Shown here piece after piece: positions 36,231-47,400 of a stretch of 64,000 nucleotides of DNA (the stretch's first letter is position 1; every line of letters begins with the position of its first letter). Source of the stretch: Pelobates cultripes (taxonomy: Eukaryota; Chordata; Amphibia; Anura; Pelobatidae); contig OW240913.1 in NCBI GenBank assembly GCA_933207985.1, positions 354,568,221 through 354,632,220 on the forward strand. Reading direction: 5' to 3'. Both the position numbers and the translations under genes were made by a program. The notes under the pieces were generated by a model, which worked only from the letters and a program-made list of their open reading frames with translations, ran no database searches and was not told the DNA's origin.

Positions 36231-39200
36231 GACCTTATAGGGGACTGGCCTTGGGTGTGATCTCTAAGTCTCCTAAATTGCCTCCTAATCGTTTGCTTCT
36301 CCCTGTTTCCCTTCATATGGGGGTGAGTTGTATAGCAGAATGCATATTAGCCTTGGTTGATTCTGGGGCTGCTGAGAACTTTATTGACTCTGAGTTTGTT
36401 ACGAAAAATAACATTCCCGTCAGAGAAAGGGAGATACCCTTGGCCATTGAGGCCATAGATGGTAGACCATTAAGTTCTCCAATTGTTACTCATGAAACTG
36501 TACCATTACACATGTATACAGGGGTTTTACACTTTGAAACCATTCGATTCCAGGTTATCACATCTCCCTCTTCTCACATTGTGTTAGGGTACCCATGGTT
36601 ACGTACTCACAATCCCATTTTCGATTGGGAGTCAGGGCAAATAAAATCATGGAGCGATGCCTGCCATGAGTCCTGTACTATTGAAGTCACCCCTTTGAAT
36701 TCCATTAATGTCCCTGCAACTCCTCCTTTGTCCACTGTTATACCCTCTCAGTACTTATTTCTCAAAACTGTCTTCGATAAAAGGGAGGCTGACAAATTAC
36801 CACCTCACAGACCCTACGATTGTGCTATCTATTTATTGCCTGGCACAATACCTCCAAAGGGCAGGGTGTACCCTTTATCTGTTCAAGAAAACCGTGTCAT
36901 GGAGGAATATATTAAGGAATCATTAGAAAAGGGGTTTATTAGGAGATCCTCTTCTCCGGCTGGAGCGGGGTTCTTCTTTGTATCAAAGAAAGAAGGTGAT
37001 TTAAGACCGTGTATCGATTATAGAGGTCTAAATAAAATCACCATCAAGAATGCATATCCTATACCTTTAATCACGGAATTATTTGACAGACTCAAACATG
37101 CTACTGTATTCACTAAATTGGATCTTAGAGGTGCATACAATTTAATACGTATTAAGAAAGACCACGAATGGAAAACGGCATTCAACACTAGATCTGGCCA
37201 TTACGAGTATACTGTTATGCCATTTGGTCTATGCAATGCCCCAGCAGTATTTCAAGAATTTATCAATGACGTTTTAAGAGACTTTATTCACACATTTGTA
37301 ATTGTGTACTTAGACGACATATTAATATACTCTACAGATTTACACACTCATCACAGGCATGTTACGACAGTTCTGAAGACCCTTCTTGCTAATGGTCTTT
37401 ATTGTAAACTGGAAAAATGTCTATTTGACCAATCCGAAGTCCAGTTTTTGGGGTATTTAATTTCCGCTAAAGGTTTTCGTATGGATCCCCAGAAGCTTTC
37501 TGCTGTCATGGAATGGCCTCTTCCACAAGGTTTGAAAGCCATTCAGCGTTTTCTTGGTTTCTCTAATTATTATAGACGCTTTATTAAAGGTTTTTCCTCT
37601 ATTGTAGCGCCTATCACCCGTATGACAAGAAAGGGAGGCAATACTCGTGTCTGGTCTCCCGAGGCACTTCAGGCTTTTGAGTTTCTTAAAACCACATTCG
37701 CTTCTGCACCTATTTTACAGCACCCTATCCCCACACTGCCCTATATTCTTGAAGTTGATGCTTCTGATATCGGGGTAGGTGCTGTCTTATCCCAAAGAGA
37801 GTCGCCTGAAAAGCCATTGCATCCTTGTGGCTTCTTCTCCAAACAAATGTCCAAAGCAGAAAAGAATTATGATGTGGGTAATCGTGAACTCCTTGCTATT
37901 ATTTTAGCACTGAAAGAATGGAGACATTTGTTAGAAGGAACTAAAGATCCTATTCTCATATTTACGGATCATAAGAACCTATCCTACCTTAGTGAGGCTA
38001 AAAGACTGTCTTCTCGGCAGGCTAGGTGGTCACTATTTTTGTCCCATTTCAATTACATTATCACCTATAGGCCAGGTGACCGCAACACTAAAGCAGACGC
38101 TCTGTCCAGACAGTTCGAAACTGCTGACAAACAGGAGATTGATGTTACTCCTGTGATTCCCCCAGAAAGGATAATCGCTACCACTGTTTTGTCTATTTCT
38201 TCGTCCCTCTTGCAGGCCATACAAGCGAAACAAAACATGGCACCTAGCGAGAGACCTACTGATAAACTGTTCGTTGATGTTCCCGAGAGACGGGAGATTC
38301 TGTCGTTGTATCATGACACTAAGACTGCTGGACATCCTGGTATTTCCAAAACGGTGTCAGCGGTTTCTCGGTATTTTTGGTGGGATTCCTTACGCAAGGA
38401 TGTCACTGACTATATAGGTGCTTGTACTACTTGTGCCTGTATGAAATCTTCTCGTAGGGTTCCTTGTGGGCTGTTGCATCCGTTACCTATTCCCGAGAGA
38501 CCTTGGTCTAACCTGTCCATGGATTTTATTGTTGAATTACCTCCCTCGAATGGTAACACAGTTATCCTAATGATAGTGGATCGGTTTTCCAAGATGGCTC
38601 ACTTTGTGTCTCTTCACAAGCTGCCCACGTCCAGGGAACTAGCACTTGTTTTCGCCAGAGAGGTGTTTCGATTACACGGCATTCCCGTATCTATTGTATC
38701 TGATAGGGGTAGCCAATTTATTTCCAGGTTCTGGAAAGCCTTTTGTTCGGAAATGGGTATTTCTCTCTCATTTTCTTCCGCTTACCACCCCCAGTCTAAT
38801 GGAGCTGCCGAACGTGCCAATCAATCTCTGGAGCAGTACCTTCGTTGTTTCGTATCCCACCATCAGAACAATTGGTCTGACCTTCTTCCTTGGGCTGAGT
38901 TTGCTCGGAATAACGCTACTCATGATTCTTCCGGCAAGAGTCCTTTTTACGTTGTATATGGCCAACATCCTGTTGTTCTTCCGGCTGCTTTCTCCTCACA
39001 GGGCATGCCAGTTCTGGATGAACATTTGGCTAATTTGCGTAATACTTGGGAGCAGGTTCAGCGTTCTTTGGTGGATTCCGCTGCTCGCCAGAAGGTGCAG
39101 GCTGACAAGCATCGCAGGGCGGCTCCTTCTTATGTTGTGGGGGACAGGGTTCTGCTTTCTACGCGAAACATTCGCCTCCGGGTGCCTTCTATGAAATTGG

Positions 39201-39445
39201 CTCCCCGCTTTATTGGTCCTTATCGTATTCTGCATAAGGTTAATCCTGTTTCGTATGCCTTGGGTCTCCCTAAGAATCTGCGTATTCCTAATGTCTTTCA
39301 CACCTCGTTGTTGAAGCCTTTCGTACGCAACCGCTACACCCGACATGCACCTCCTCCCCTCCTGTTTCTGTGGAGGGTCATGAGGAATTTGAAGTTTCTG
39401 CAGTTCTTGACTCTCGTTTCCTTAGGGGCCGACTTCAGTACCTAG
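36197..39445 (+). CDS. pol: Gypsy pol: protease, reverse transcriptase, RNase H, integrase
   Basis: The open frame is 1082 codons, in the -1 frame relative to gag and overlapping its end; the first ATG may not be used if expression is by frameshift. In order: aspartic protease with LVDSGA (D55); reverse transcriptase with the YLDD active site at residues 371-374; RNase H with EVDAS (D521); an integrase zinc region of H/H then CTTC type; and the integrase core with D776, D836 and E872, the last pair showing canonical DX35E spacing. A GPY-type motif (FIGPYRILHKVNPVSYAL) follows. All catalytic residues are present and no stop interrupts them. The frame is lost just before the chromodomain, so the last residues (about LFLWRVMRNLKF onward) are probably an artefact of a 1-base loss. 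Confidence 0.93.
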   Translation: MSFASGKLSHLRPYRGLALGVISKSPKLPPNRLLLPVSLHMGVSCIAECILALVDSGAAENFIDSEFVTKNNIPVREREIPLAIEAIDGRPLSSPIVTHETVPLHMYTGVLHFETIRFQVITSPSSHIVLGYPWLRTHNPIFDWESGQIKSWSDACHESCTIEVTPLNSINVPATPPLSTVIPSQYLFLKTVFDKREADKLPPHRPYDCAIYLLPGTIPPKGRVYPLSVQENRVMEEYIKESLEKGFIRRSSSPAGAGFFFVSKKEGDLRPCIDYRGLNKITIKNAYPIPLITELFDRLKHATVFTKLDLRGAYNLIRIKKDHEWKTAFNTRSGHYEYTVMPFGLCNAPAVFQEFINDVLRDFIHTFVIVYLDDILIYSTDLHTHHRHVTTVLKTLLANGLYCKLEKCLFDQSEVQFLGYLISAKGFRMDPQKLSAVMEWPLPQGLKAIQRFLGFSNYYRRFIKGFSSIVAPITRMTRKGGNTRVWSPEALQAFEFLKTTFASAPILQHPIPTLPYILEVDASDIGVGAVLSQRESPEKPLHPCGFFSKQMSKAEKNYDVGNRELLAIILALKEWRHLLEGTKDPILIFTDHKNLSYLSEAKRLSSRQARWSLFLSHFNYIITYRPGDRNTKADALSRQFETADKQEIDVTPVIPPERIIATTVLSISSSLLQAIQAKQNMAPSERPTDKLFVDVPERREILSLYHDTKTAGHPGISKTVSAVSRYFWWDSLRKDVTDYIGACTTCACMKSSRRVPCGLLHPLPIPERPWSNLSMDFIVELPPSNGNTVILMIVDRFSKMAHFVSLHKLPTSRELALVFAREVFRLHGIPVSIVSDRGSQFISRFWKAFCSEMGISLSFSSAYHPQSNGAAERANQSLEQYLRCFVSHHQNNWSDLLPWAEFARNNATHDSSGKSPFYVVYGQHPVVLPAAFSSQGMPVLDEHLANLRNTWEQVQRSLVDSAARQKVQADKHRRAAPSYVVGDRVLLSTRNIRLRVPSMKLAPRFIGPYRILHKVNPVSYALGLPKNLRIPNVFHTSLLKPFVRNRYTRHAPPPLLFLWRVMRNLKFLQFLTLVSLGADFST

Positions 39446-39729
39446 TGCATTGGAAGGGCTATGGGCCTGAGGAGCATAGTTGGATTTCCGCTGACGCGGT
39501 TCACGCTCCTCGTCTTGTGCGCTCTTTCCATTCTCGTTTTCCTGCCAGGCCTGGCCCTCCCCGCCCGGAGGGCGTGTCCTCAGGGGGGGGTAATGTAGCG
39601 GTACTTACCCTTTCCAGGGGCCGGCCGGGGTCCTCTGTTCGAGCCGCGCGCGGTCCTGCTGCTGCACAGCCGCGCGCGGCTCAGCCGACCGCTGTGACTA
39701 GTAGCGGTCACATGTTCCACCTACTCTAA
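39370..39729 (+). pseudogene. Pol C-terminal chromodomain, out of frame with pol
   Basis: In the frame one base earlier than pol, residues EFEVSAVLDSRFL then YLVHWKGYGPEEHSW form a clear chromodomain, the histone-reading tail that chromoviruses carry after integrase. In intact chromoviruses it is fused to pol. Here pol runs out of frame in the C/T-rich stretch at about 39345-39375, which fits loss of one base. The open frame then runs on into the 3' LTR without meaning. Confidence 0.85.
39583..39590 (+). promoter_or_regulatory. Polypurine tract
   Basis: A run of eight G preceded by CA lies three bases before the 3' LTR. This is the usual site for priming second-strand synthesis. Confidence 0.85.
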
Positions 39730-40241
39730 GAGCGCGCCGCGGGTATCGGGCGCGCTCTTAAAGGGACAGTGGGTGCCTAAATTGGAAAAGGCATCCCATT
39801 GGTCCCTGTCATGCCACACTCCCCATACACTTACCTTTTGGGGGCGTGGATGTGACAGGGACCAATCAAATTAGATGTTTAGGTATTTATACTCACCTTC
39901 TTTCCTTTGTTCCTTGCCCTATCGTGGTTTCTGTATCAGTTCCCTTTAGCGCTTGTTGTGTTCAGTTGTGTTTCTCCGTATTGACCTTGGCTTTGTTTCT
40001 GACTACGTTTTCTCTTTATCCTTATCTGTTCTGGTTGTCGGCTTGTTGTTTACTGTGTACCAGACCCCGGCTTGTCCTAGTTTACGCTGTCTCTCTGTGC
40101 CCTTGATTTCGGATTGTTCCTGACTCTGTCTCCTCTCATATACGTCGAGTCCGGCCATTCTAAGGTCCGGTAGACGTATCTCTCCTCTGTGTTGTCTTTT
40201 GTTTAGCTAAATCCTGCGTGTTGGGGTATATTCTCGTTACA
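39594..40241 (+). repeat. 3' LTR
   Basis: This 648-bp LTR differs from the 5' LTR by loss of one G (CTGCACGAGCC versus CTGCACAGCC), a C to T (GGATCG/GGATTG) and a G to A (AGCTGAATC/AGCTAAATC). It is followed by the duplicated target GTATT. Confidence 0.95.
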
Positions 40242-40487
40242 GTATTTGAGTATTGTTTATTTGTTTTTCTCTTAATGGGTTTAAATCTGAATGCTTTTTT
40301 ACTGCGTTCATTAAGTGTTTTGTGGCTTTTAGCAGCAGTTTAGTTGTTCCGGTGTTGTATTGACCATGTGGATGTATGTGTTGTGAATGCAAGCAACATA
40401 AATAAAAGTAAATAGAGCAAAGAGCAAAAAAAGTTAATAAAAAAAACTTTGATCCATTAAATTAATAAATATAAAGGCAAGAAGCTA

Positions 40488-42594
40488 AACGCTCTGCCTC
40501 CCCAGGATCAGAGGAGGCCTGGCACTGCCGGACTTCAAAAAGTACAACCAAGCTACCACCATGCAACGTATCCTGGAGTGGCACACAGCCGCGGACCCGA
40601 AACAATGGGTAACCCTGGACAGAGGAGACTCGGGGACCAAACTTAAAGCCGACGTGTGGAGGGAGGGGTCGGGTCGGTGTGGAACAGAGGAGGACGGCAA
40701 TCCGGTGGCACAGACACTGAAGATCTGGAAATCGGCTAGAAGACTGGAACAGGTCTCCCCGACCCCCAGTCCTATGATCCCAATCACCCACAACCCCAAT
40801 ATCGGGGGAGGACTCCCCTATAGGACCTGGGCCTTTCTGGGGGAAAGGGAATATATCCCAATGTGCACGATCCTGGAAGGAGGTCAGATACGGTCCCTCA
40901 ACTCACTACTAGCTGGCAGACCACAGACCCCCCTCCTGACCCTCTATTATCTACAACTAGCACACTATTACGAATCCTTACCCCACAAGGACCTCCAACA
41001 CAGAGACCTTACGTGGTTCGAAAGCATATGCCGCAGAGGTTCCAAACTCGAGAACGCGGTATCTACGCTCTACCAACACCTGCTGATAGGGGCCTCTTTG
41101 GATAATAATACATTTCAAAGACGATGGGAAACACAACTAGACATATCTATTACGCCAACGCAATGGGGGACAGCGCTCCTATGGCAGCACAAAAGCTCCT
41201 CTAGCTCCTATTATCAGGAGGTCAATTATAGGACCCCGGTTGCCCTACAGAAGATTTACCCAGAGGCGTCCCCACTCTGCTGGAGATGTCAAGATGCGAG
41301 AGGTACCATAGTACACTTATGGTGGGAATGCCATGCCATCGCACAATACTGGGATCATATCCACTCCAAAATAAAGGAGATCCTGGTGGATGACACAGAA
41401 TGGTCCCGAGAATTGGCCCTACTACATATTACTTCACAACCTATTCCCAGATATAAGAGATCAATTCTACGCCATCTTTTGAATGCTGCCAAATCCCTAA
41501 TTCCAGTATACTGGAAGACCGCAGCCGTTCCCACGACAGAGGAATGGCTCCATAGGGTCAAAGACATACAGGCGGCGGAGGCAGTGCGGGTATCCCTGGT
41601 GGGGCGTTCGACAAGGCACACGTAGACGTGGCAACCCTGGTTCTCGTATCGGGCAGATAGATAGAGGGCCCATGCGGGGCGCATCGGGAACGGGGGGGCG
41701 GGACGGACAGACCAGGATCCGTCACTTTTATTGGCCGTGCTTACCCCCCTATATAGGATACTCCATCTCGGGAGGAATTATGGCCCGTGGTAACATATGA
41801 TCCCTTACCGACCCGAACTTATGCTCGCACACACTGGACAACCGACAACGTGGCATCACAAAACCCCTCCCGACACACACACGCCCAATCAACGCACACG
41901 ATAGACTAAACTACAGTCTACAGGACACATCATACGGATGTGCAAATCGGAAGATGGAGCCCAAAGGGAAGGACCCAACACACACTATTGGGCCGGACCC
42001 CAGACGATCCCACTGGGACAATAACACAGCTTAGGTTCACACTGCATGACCAACGTGCTACCGTAAGCCGCTACGACAGGACCTGACGAAATCTCGACCA
42101 TCACACGCACGCTCACGGCCCGTTTCAGTTGGGCAGGAGAGTGCGGACACCAGGGAAGGCTCTCTTCATACTTACACGTCATTCCTTAACTTTCTTCTTC
42201 TCACCCTACAACACACTATCTTCCTTGTTACTCTCATACGTCTCTCAGGGATATAAGTCACTAACCTGACGACTGAAAGCAATATCTGTCTGACTATATC
42301 TAGGGGGTCGAACACCAAATGTGGAACATGCACCACGCAAACACACTAGATAATGTCTTGCAAACAAATACTGAGAATGCTCTTTTGTGCTGTATTTGTG
42401 CAAATAACATGTACGCTAACTATGCCTTAAACTGATATCGTGGTGTAATAGCCTTGAAGTTATATGAACCTTCCAATGTAATGTTCTGAAGAATAACATA
42501 TGTTGTAACATGTAATACTGCTTTTCGTTGAGGCCTGCGAGCCTCATTATTTGACCTCTTCTCCCTCAATAAAACCAGATTTGCAAAAAAAAAA
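40488..42594 (+). mobile_element. 5'-truncated Tx1/L1-like LINE with poly(A) and target duplication
   Basis: This 2107-bp insertion is flanked by a perfect 19-bp direct repeat, ATATAAAGGCAAGAAGCTA (40469-40487 and 42595-42613). It ends in an A-run after CTCAATAAAACCAG. It holds the C-terminal part of an L1-type ORF2 and about 970 bp of 3' UTR. The 5' part, including endonuclease and reverse transcriptase, is missing. It lies in sense orientation in the SPTLC3 intron. Confidence 0.88.
40489..41625 (+). CDS. LINE ORF2 C-terminal fragment
   Basis: The open frame continues upstream of the first ATG (40561): GGLALPDFKKYNQATTM is read in frame from about 40513, matching the GGL.LPDFK phrase that follows reverse transcriptase in L1-like ORF2 proteins. 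Near 41278-41331 lies the C-terminal cysteine motif CWRC-X8-HLWWEC. The tail region RYKRSILRHLLNAAKSLIP is also typical. It stops at 41623-41625. It cannot move itself because the catalytic domains are gone. The clade name (Tx1/L1) is by recognition, not by search. Confidence 0.8.
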   Translation, partial: TLCLPRIRGGLALPDFKKYNQATTMQRILEWHTAADPKQWVTLDRGDSGTKLKADVWREGSGRCGTEEDGNPVAQTLKIWKSARRLEQVSPTPSPMIPITHNPNIGGGLPYRTWAFLGEREYIPMCTILEGGQIRSLNSLLAGRPQTPLLTLYYLQLAHYYESLPHKDLQHRDLTWFESICRRGSKLENAVSTLYQHLLIGASLDNNTFQRRWETQLDISITPTQWGTALLWQHKSSSSSYYQEVNYRTPVALQKIYPEASPLCWRCQDARGTIVHLWWECHAIAQYWDHIHSKIKEILVDDTEWSRELALLHITSQPIPRYKRSILRHLLNAAKSLIPVYWKTAAVPTTEEWLHRVKDIQAAEAVRVSLVGRSTRHT

Positions 42595-42613
42595 ATATAA
42601 AGGCAAGAAGCTA

Positions 42614-43054
42614 CCATTTTTCAGATTATGTACTCTTGTGTTTACGTAAATGTATTTAAAAGACAAAACACACCAAAACAAACAGACTTGTTTGTTTTGT
42701 TTTGTTTTTGGTTTTTTTAAGGATTGTCAGGAATTTAAGGTTAAAGTCAAAGTCGCCAAACTGGAACTGTAGCTGACTCAGATAATCTCTCCAATTATGG
42801 CTCCAATTGGCCTTACACCATGACGATCACACTATCAACTAGTAAAGTATTGTACAATTCCCCTTCCCAAAAATGTAGTCAAATCTGTAGTGGCAGAGCC
42901 ATAATCCTCTTTGTGTGTTCTTCCCGTGTCCAGCCATATCTCCTGCATGAGCAAAAAGGACCGTGCAGAATCTGCATTCCATATTGTAACTTGTCTGGTT
43001 TCGTTTGCAGTATTTTTATATTCAATGATGATTTTTTTTTTTTTTTACTTGTAG
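42614..43054. other. SPTLC3 intron, 3' end
   Basis: This is plain intronic sequence after the LINE insertion. It ends in a long T-run (43031-43046) and the acceptor ACTTGTAG used by the next exon. Confidence 0.8.
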
Positions 43055-43160
43055 ATATGCAGAACCTGGAGAAGTTATTGAAGGATGCAGTGGTAAATGG
43101 CCAACCTCGCACTCACAGAGCCTGGAGAAAAATTCTTATACTTGTTGAGGGAATTTACAG
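43055..43160 (+). CDS. sptlc3: SPTLC3 exon
   Basis: This 106-nt exon encodes (N)[20 protein letters not shown] to LILVEGIY plus two bases of Ser. The acceptor is CTTGTAG and the donor [21 protein letters not shown], formed with the next exon, is a signature of the family. The frame joins perfectly across the 16.8-kb intron, which shows that the inserted retroelements have not broken the exon structure. Confidence 0.93.
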
Positions 43161-43736
43161 GTAAATGGCACATGTTTAATCTTATGAGAAATAAGGGACC
43201 AAATGAAAAGGAACTGTTGCTTTTCTGTTAGTACTCACTTCTTTTTAACTTGCCCCAGCAAAAGATTTTTAAGCGTTTGTTTAGCAAAGACAAGAATAGA
43301 ACAACATATGTCATGCGCCCACCTGGGTCATAGGTGCCGCCATACTTCCAATATCGCCTCCACATCCATGTATGCACATCATGAATTGTTACATCATTTT
43401 TCAGGTGTCGGGACCATGTGTCAAATTTGGAATTTGCATAATGTGTCCGGTTGTGCCAGTGCATACGTTTAAAGCAGATTAAGTTGTTATCTTGTAAAGA
43501 TGCCTTCTGTCACAATTATTCTAGTTTGTCTTTCATACGAGATATTATGAAATATTACTGTAGAATAGTGGTATAGCAAATCAAAAACTGCAAATACTAC
43601 AAGTGCGTTTACCTTTTAACCAGTTATGGTCGACATGTCGCTGTTGTGCATTTAATGCCCACATAAAAGGATTGCAGTTAACTGAAGGAGGAATTCTTGA
43701 CTATTTTTCTTGTTGGTAGCATAAAGGTGACCTAAA

Positions 43737-43858
43737 CAGTAGACATTTCACCTACATTTCAGTAAGGCTTTTGACACTGTTCCACATAGAAGACTTCTCA
43801 GTAAACTGCAACCTTTGAGTTTGGATTCCAATATTGTTGAATGCGTTGGGCTATGGCT
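43737..43858 (+). mobile_element. CR1 LINE fragment
   Basis: The stretch AGTAAGGCTTTTGACACTGT through TTTGGATTCCAATATTGTTG matches 56830-56940 of the large CR1 copy nearly base for base, covering the DFSKAFDTV region of reverse transcriptase. It is too short to code for anything. Confidence 0.85.
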
Positions 43859-43939
43859 TTTCCTTCGGTCACCGGCATTTGATGGCAGAGTAGGCACCTG
43901 TCATCAAGGTAAGAAGGTGTCTGCTCTGCCATACTGTGA

Positions 43940-44135
43940 CAGGGTTCCTCTGGGCGTCCCCACCTTCGGGCGCCTGGAGGAGCGGCCCGACGCTGAGGGG
44001 GGGCGGCTCTAGAGCCGCTCATCCAGCGCTGCGGCCCAAGACAGGGGGAGCCCACTAGGAAATACCCCGGTGCGCCCCCAGCAGGCCGACGCCCTAGGCA
44101 AATGCCTAGTTCGTCTGACGGTGGTGCCGGCCCTG
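43940..44135. mobile_element. hAT-type element end
   Basis: This GC-rich stretch ends CCTAGGCAAATGCCTAGTTC, then GGTGCCGGCCCTG. The terminal CCGGCCCTG is the reverse complement of the CAGGGCCGG start of the hAT element at 12463. The left end is uncertain (possibly CAGGGTTCC at 43940) and no octamer duplication is visible. Confidence 0.55.
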
Positions 44136-45721
44136 TATGGAACCACCATAAATGACCCTCTGAATAATTCTGCATCACGGCTCATCTTCCTAAAATAATC
44201 TTCCTTTTCCACTCTGTTCTTCACTGGCATCATCAAGATTAAAATACATATGTTAATCCTTTTGCATTTCTACACCTATTATTAAAGATTCTCATCAAAA
44301 CGCTGGGGTACCCAAACACATGAACACAACTTTCTCCCCATTTATAACCATTCTTTTTAACACTCTCTTAAAACCTCTTTAATCAAACTCAAAAGTCATT
44401 TTACTGACACCGCTCTTACATATTCAATATATGTACAATCTAGCAAACTATATATTTTTTGTCAGTGCTGTTTCTGGTACAGTTTTGATTGGACTTCTAA
44501 CGAGACTTGCTCATAATGCATTTGACATGGTACACAGAGTTTTAGCAACTCCAAGAATCTGGAAATGCTACCTTAATTTGCATCTGCCTTACTAAATAAT
44601 ATAAATATATATTTATCTAAAATTCTATTTTAGTTGTTACTTGGTAATAAAAACTTTCTTTCTCCTGAAGCCTGTGACTGGGAAAATATTGATGTACTAA
44701 TTCAATTTACTTAATATGTAACCTGATCCCTGATTAAGCAGAGGGCACAGGAAAGAGCTTGGTTTGATTAATAAACAAATGTCATTGACGTGAGCCGTAA
44801 CAGATTTTCTCAGGAGTTATCCTGCACATCTTGAATCAATACAAATCCAGTTTCACCTAGGCAAACACACGTTTCAGGCACACTCTATCTCCCTGTTGGG
44901 TCCCACTGACATTTTACATACATTTAGTTTTTTGTTTTTTACGTCCATGGTATCCAGTCTTCTAATGTGTGTATTATCTGCGGCAGACAAAAAGCACGAC
45001 TGGTCTTTATCTAAACACCTGCCACTCATTGCTAGAGGAACAGTACCCAAGAGCTGCTGGTTCTGAGCAGTCTCTGCATTACTTCTTTCTCTGTAATCAG
45101 ATTAAACACTAACTAAACATTTCATTTTCAACAACAGAGAGAAATGAAATGTTTCCAATGTCTTTGATCACAAGAAAGATGGAGGACCACCAACAAGTTA
45201 ATGTGCAATATCCATGTCTGTTGTGTGGGACACAGATTACAGGGCGGCTGGTGGTTTTCTTAGTTCTTCTGATCACTGTGTAACGTAGATGTCCCATCTC
45301 CTATCCAACGTTAACCGTTTCTGTGTGTTCTGTAATTATCATTCTGTTTACATAGTGGAACGGTGAGAGGTGGTTGGGGTGACTTTCCTCACCTAGTGTA
45401 GTATTAAACGCCGTGCTGCTTTCGGTCCAATTCTAAAGAAAAGTAATGTAGATGTTAACATAACTTTAACAATCATTAAAAAAGGGCTTTTAACAAGGGC
45501 ACTGTTATGGATAAAATGGGATGTCATGTTAAAGGGACTTGATGTGGGTATGTTTTTAGGGATTTAGGGGGTATCTGTCTGAAAGGTGCTGTGTACCTTA
45601 ACTCTGTCATGATTCTCAGACATGCAAAACATCAAGTCCCACCTTAATCCTAAACATACCTGATCTCAAATCTGTAAACCCACAACACACAGAGTGTGAC
45701 ATAATTCTGTGTGGATAGAAA

Positions 45722-46152
45722 AAAGGACCACTATAGCCCCCACCCTCAGGGTCCCCCTCCCGCCCGGCTCTGGGGAGAGGAAAGGGTTAAAACGTACCTT
45801 TTTTTCCAGCGCCGAGCGGGGAGCTCGCCACCTCTTCTCCTCCCCTTCGGCTGAATGCGCACGAGCCGTGCGCGCATTCAGCCAGTCTCATAGGAAAGCA
45901 TTTACAATGCTTTCCTATGGACGCTTGCGTGTTATCACTGTGGTTTTCACAGTGAGAATCACGTAAGCGCCTCTAGCGGCTGTCAATGGGACAGGCACTA
46001 GAGGCTTTGGAGGATGGATTAACCCTATTATAAACATAGCAGTTTCCATGAAACTGCTATGTTTATAAAAAAAAGGGGTTAACCCTAGATGGACCTGGCA
46101 CCCAGACCACTTCATTAAGCTCAAATGGTCTGGGTGCCTAGAATGGTCCTTT
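45722..46152. repeat. MITE with AAAGGACCACTATAG ends
   Basis: The left end AAAGGACCACTATAG matches the reverse complement of the right end CTAGAATGGTCCTTT. It contains AGGAAAGCATTTACAATGCT, a palindromic pair, and the terminal hairpin CCCAGACCACTTCATTAAGC / AAATGGTCTGGGTGCC. It is very similar in layout and sequence to 48332-48815, in the same orientation. Confidence 0.75.
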
Positions 46153-47400
46153 AATAATTTATGCCGAGATGAAAGGATTTATTACACATTAGCTGCAGTT
46201 AGTATGCTGTGTTAGTTATTTGTTAGGAGTGGTTTTGTTTTTGTTTTTGTTTAGGAATTATTTTTCTAAACAAGACCACTCATTCTATCCCTCCCTTCCA
46301 AACTTCCAAACTGCAATGCTTCTCTTTTGTTCAGATAATTTATACGTATACTCAAGAGTCAGTGGAAGCTGGTGACGTTTTAAGGTCTTCAATCTCTGAC
46401 TTGTTGGGCTCTGCCTATAAACCCCATGAGATGTCATGCTTTGGTTAAAATCAGCTCAATCTGTAGTCAACAACAAAGGGGAGAATGAAAACTGCAGATA
46501 TAATCATGGCAGACTCCTATTTTTGAGAACACACTTATCTGTAATCTATGCCAATAGATTTATTTATTTTTTGTTTGTTCCCAACAAAAACTGTGGACCA
46601 GACTTCACTGCCAGGGGTGTTTCTAAGTGGCAAAAATACCAGGGGCTTTAGCCTGAAGGCAACTTATATGCCCCATCCCACAGATTTTGAATTCCTGTCC
46701 AACCCCAAACCCCAACATGTTAAACGAAACGCATTTTGTCTTTAATAATAACTCAGTGAAGCTGCAAAAATGTAAAGGCAATCGGCCATAAGTAGCATGG
46801 CCTCCAAGTTCCTTTATAAACCCAGCAGCAATAATAAATAATAAAATAAAACACTAATGCATCATACAGCTTTCTCCTTGTCTGGAAAAAAAAAAATTGG
46901 CATGCAAATAAAATTAAAAATAAATACATACAAAATCATTTCCACCTTCCTTATTCTATGGTATGGCTCTAGGCAATGTCTAACACAGTATTAGTAAAAT
47001 TAGTCTTTAGCATATCGAAGTGCAATTTAATGTCAAAACCAGGGCTGTCTTTATCCTGTAATTTCGGTTAATCCAGGGTAATTTGAGTTAATACCCTTTA
47101 AAAATAACTATGATATGATTAGTATTAATGTTGACATTTTAGAACATTGATACTCACAACTACTCAATCCCTACCATCAAAATTTTCATTCTTTTTTGTT
47201 TGTTTTATAAAAAACATTTAAAAATAAATCAAGTGGGGAAAAAAAGTGGTATAAATTAATATTGGCACTCTTTCTGACTAAACAAATTTAATAGGAAATG
47301 TGGTAAATGAGATAAATATGGCGATACCAAACAATTGGTGAATGTTTGTTATTTAAAAGTTACCTTTCCCTCTTTTGTCTTCTCATTGTAAAGATGTAAT

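Larger units (their letters stand above)
34657..40241 (+). mobile_element. Near-intact chromodomain Ty3/Gypsy retrotransposon (Tf1/sushi type)
   Basis: This 5585-bp element has LTRs at both ends, the 5-bp target duplication GTATT (34652-34656 and 40242-40246), gag, pol (protease, reverse transcriptase, RNase H, integrase) and a chromodomain, and a G8 polypurine tract at 39583-39590. By eye the LTRs differ by only two substitutions and one single-base indel, so the insertion is recent. There is no tRNA-type primer site directly after the 5' LTR; the sequence there pairs instead with the element's own 5' transcript end. It lies in sense orientation in a SPTLC3 intron. The main break is a frame change before the chromodomain. 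Confidence 0.93.

Noticed and set aside
43815..44236. Overlapping open frames in a GC-rich stretch
   Set aside because: They are explained by the CR1 fragment and the hAT-type element end.
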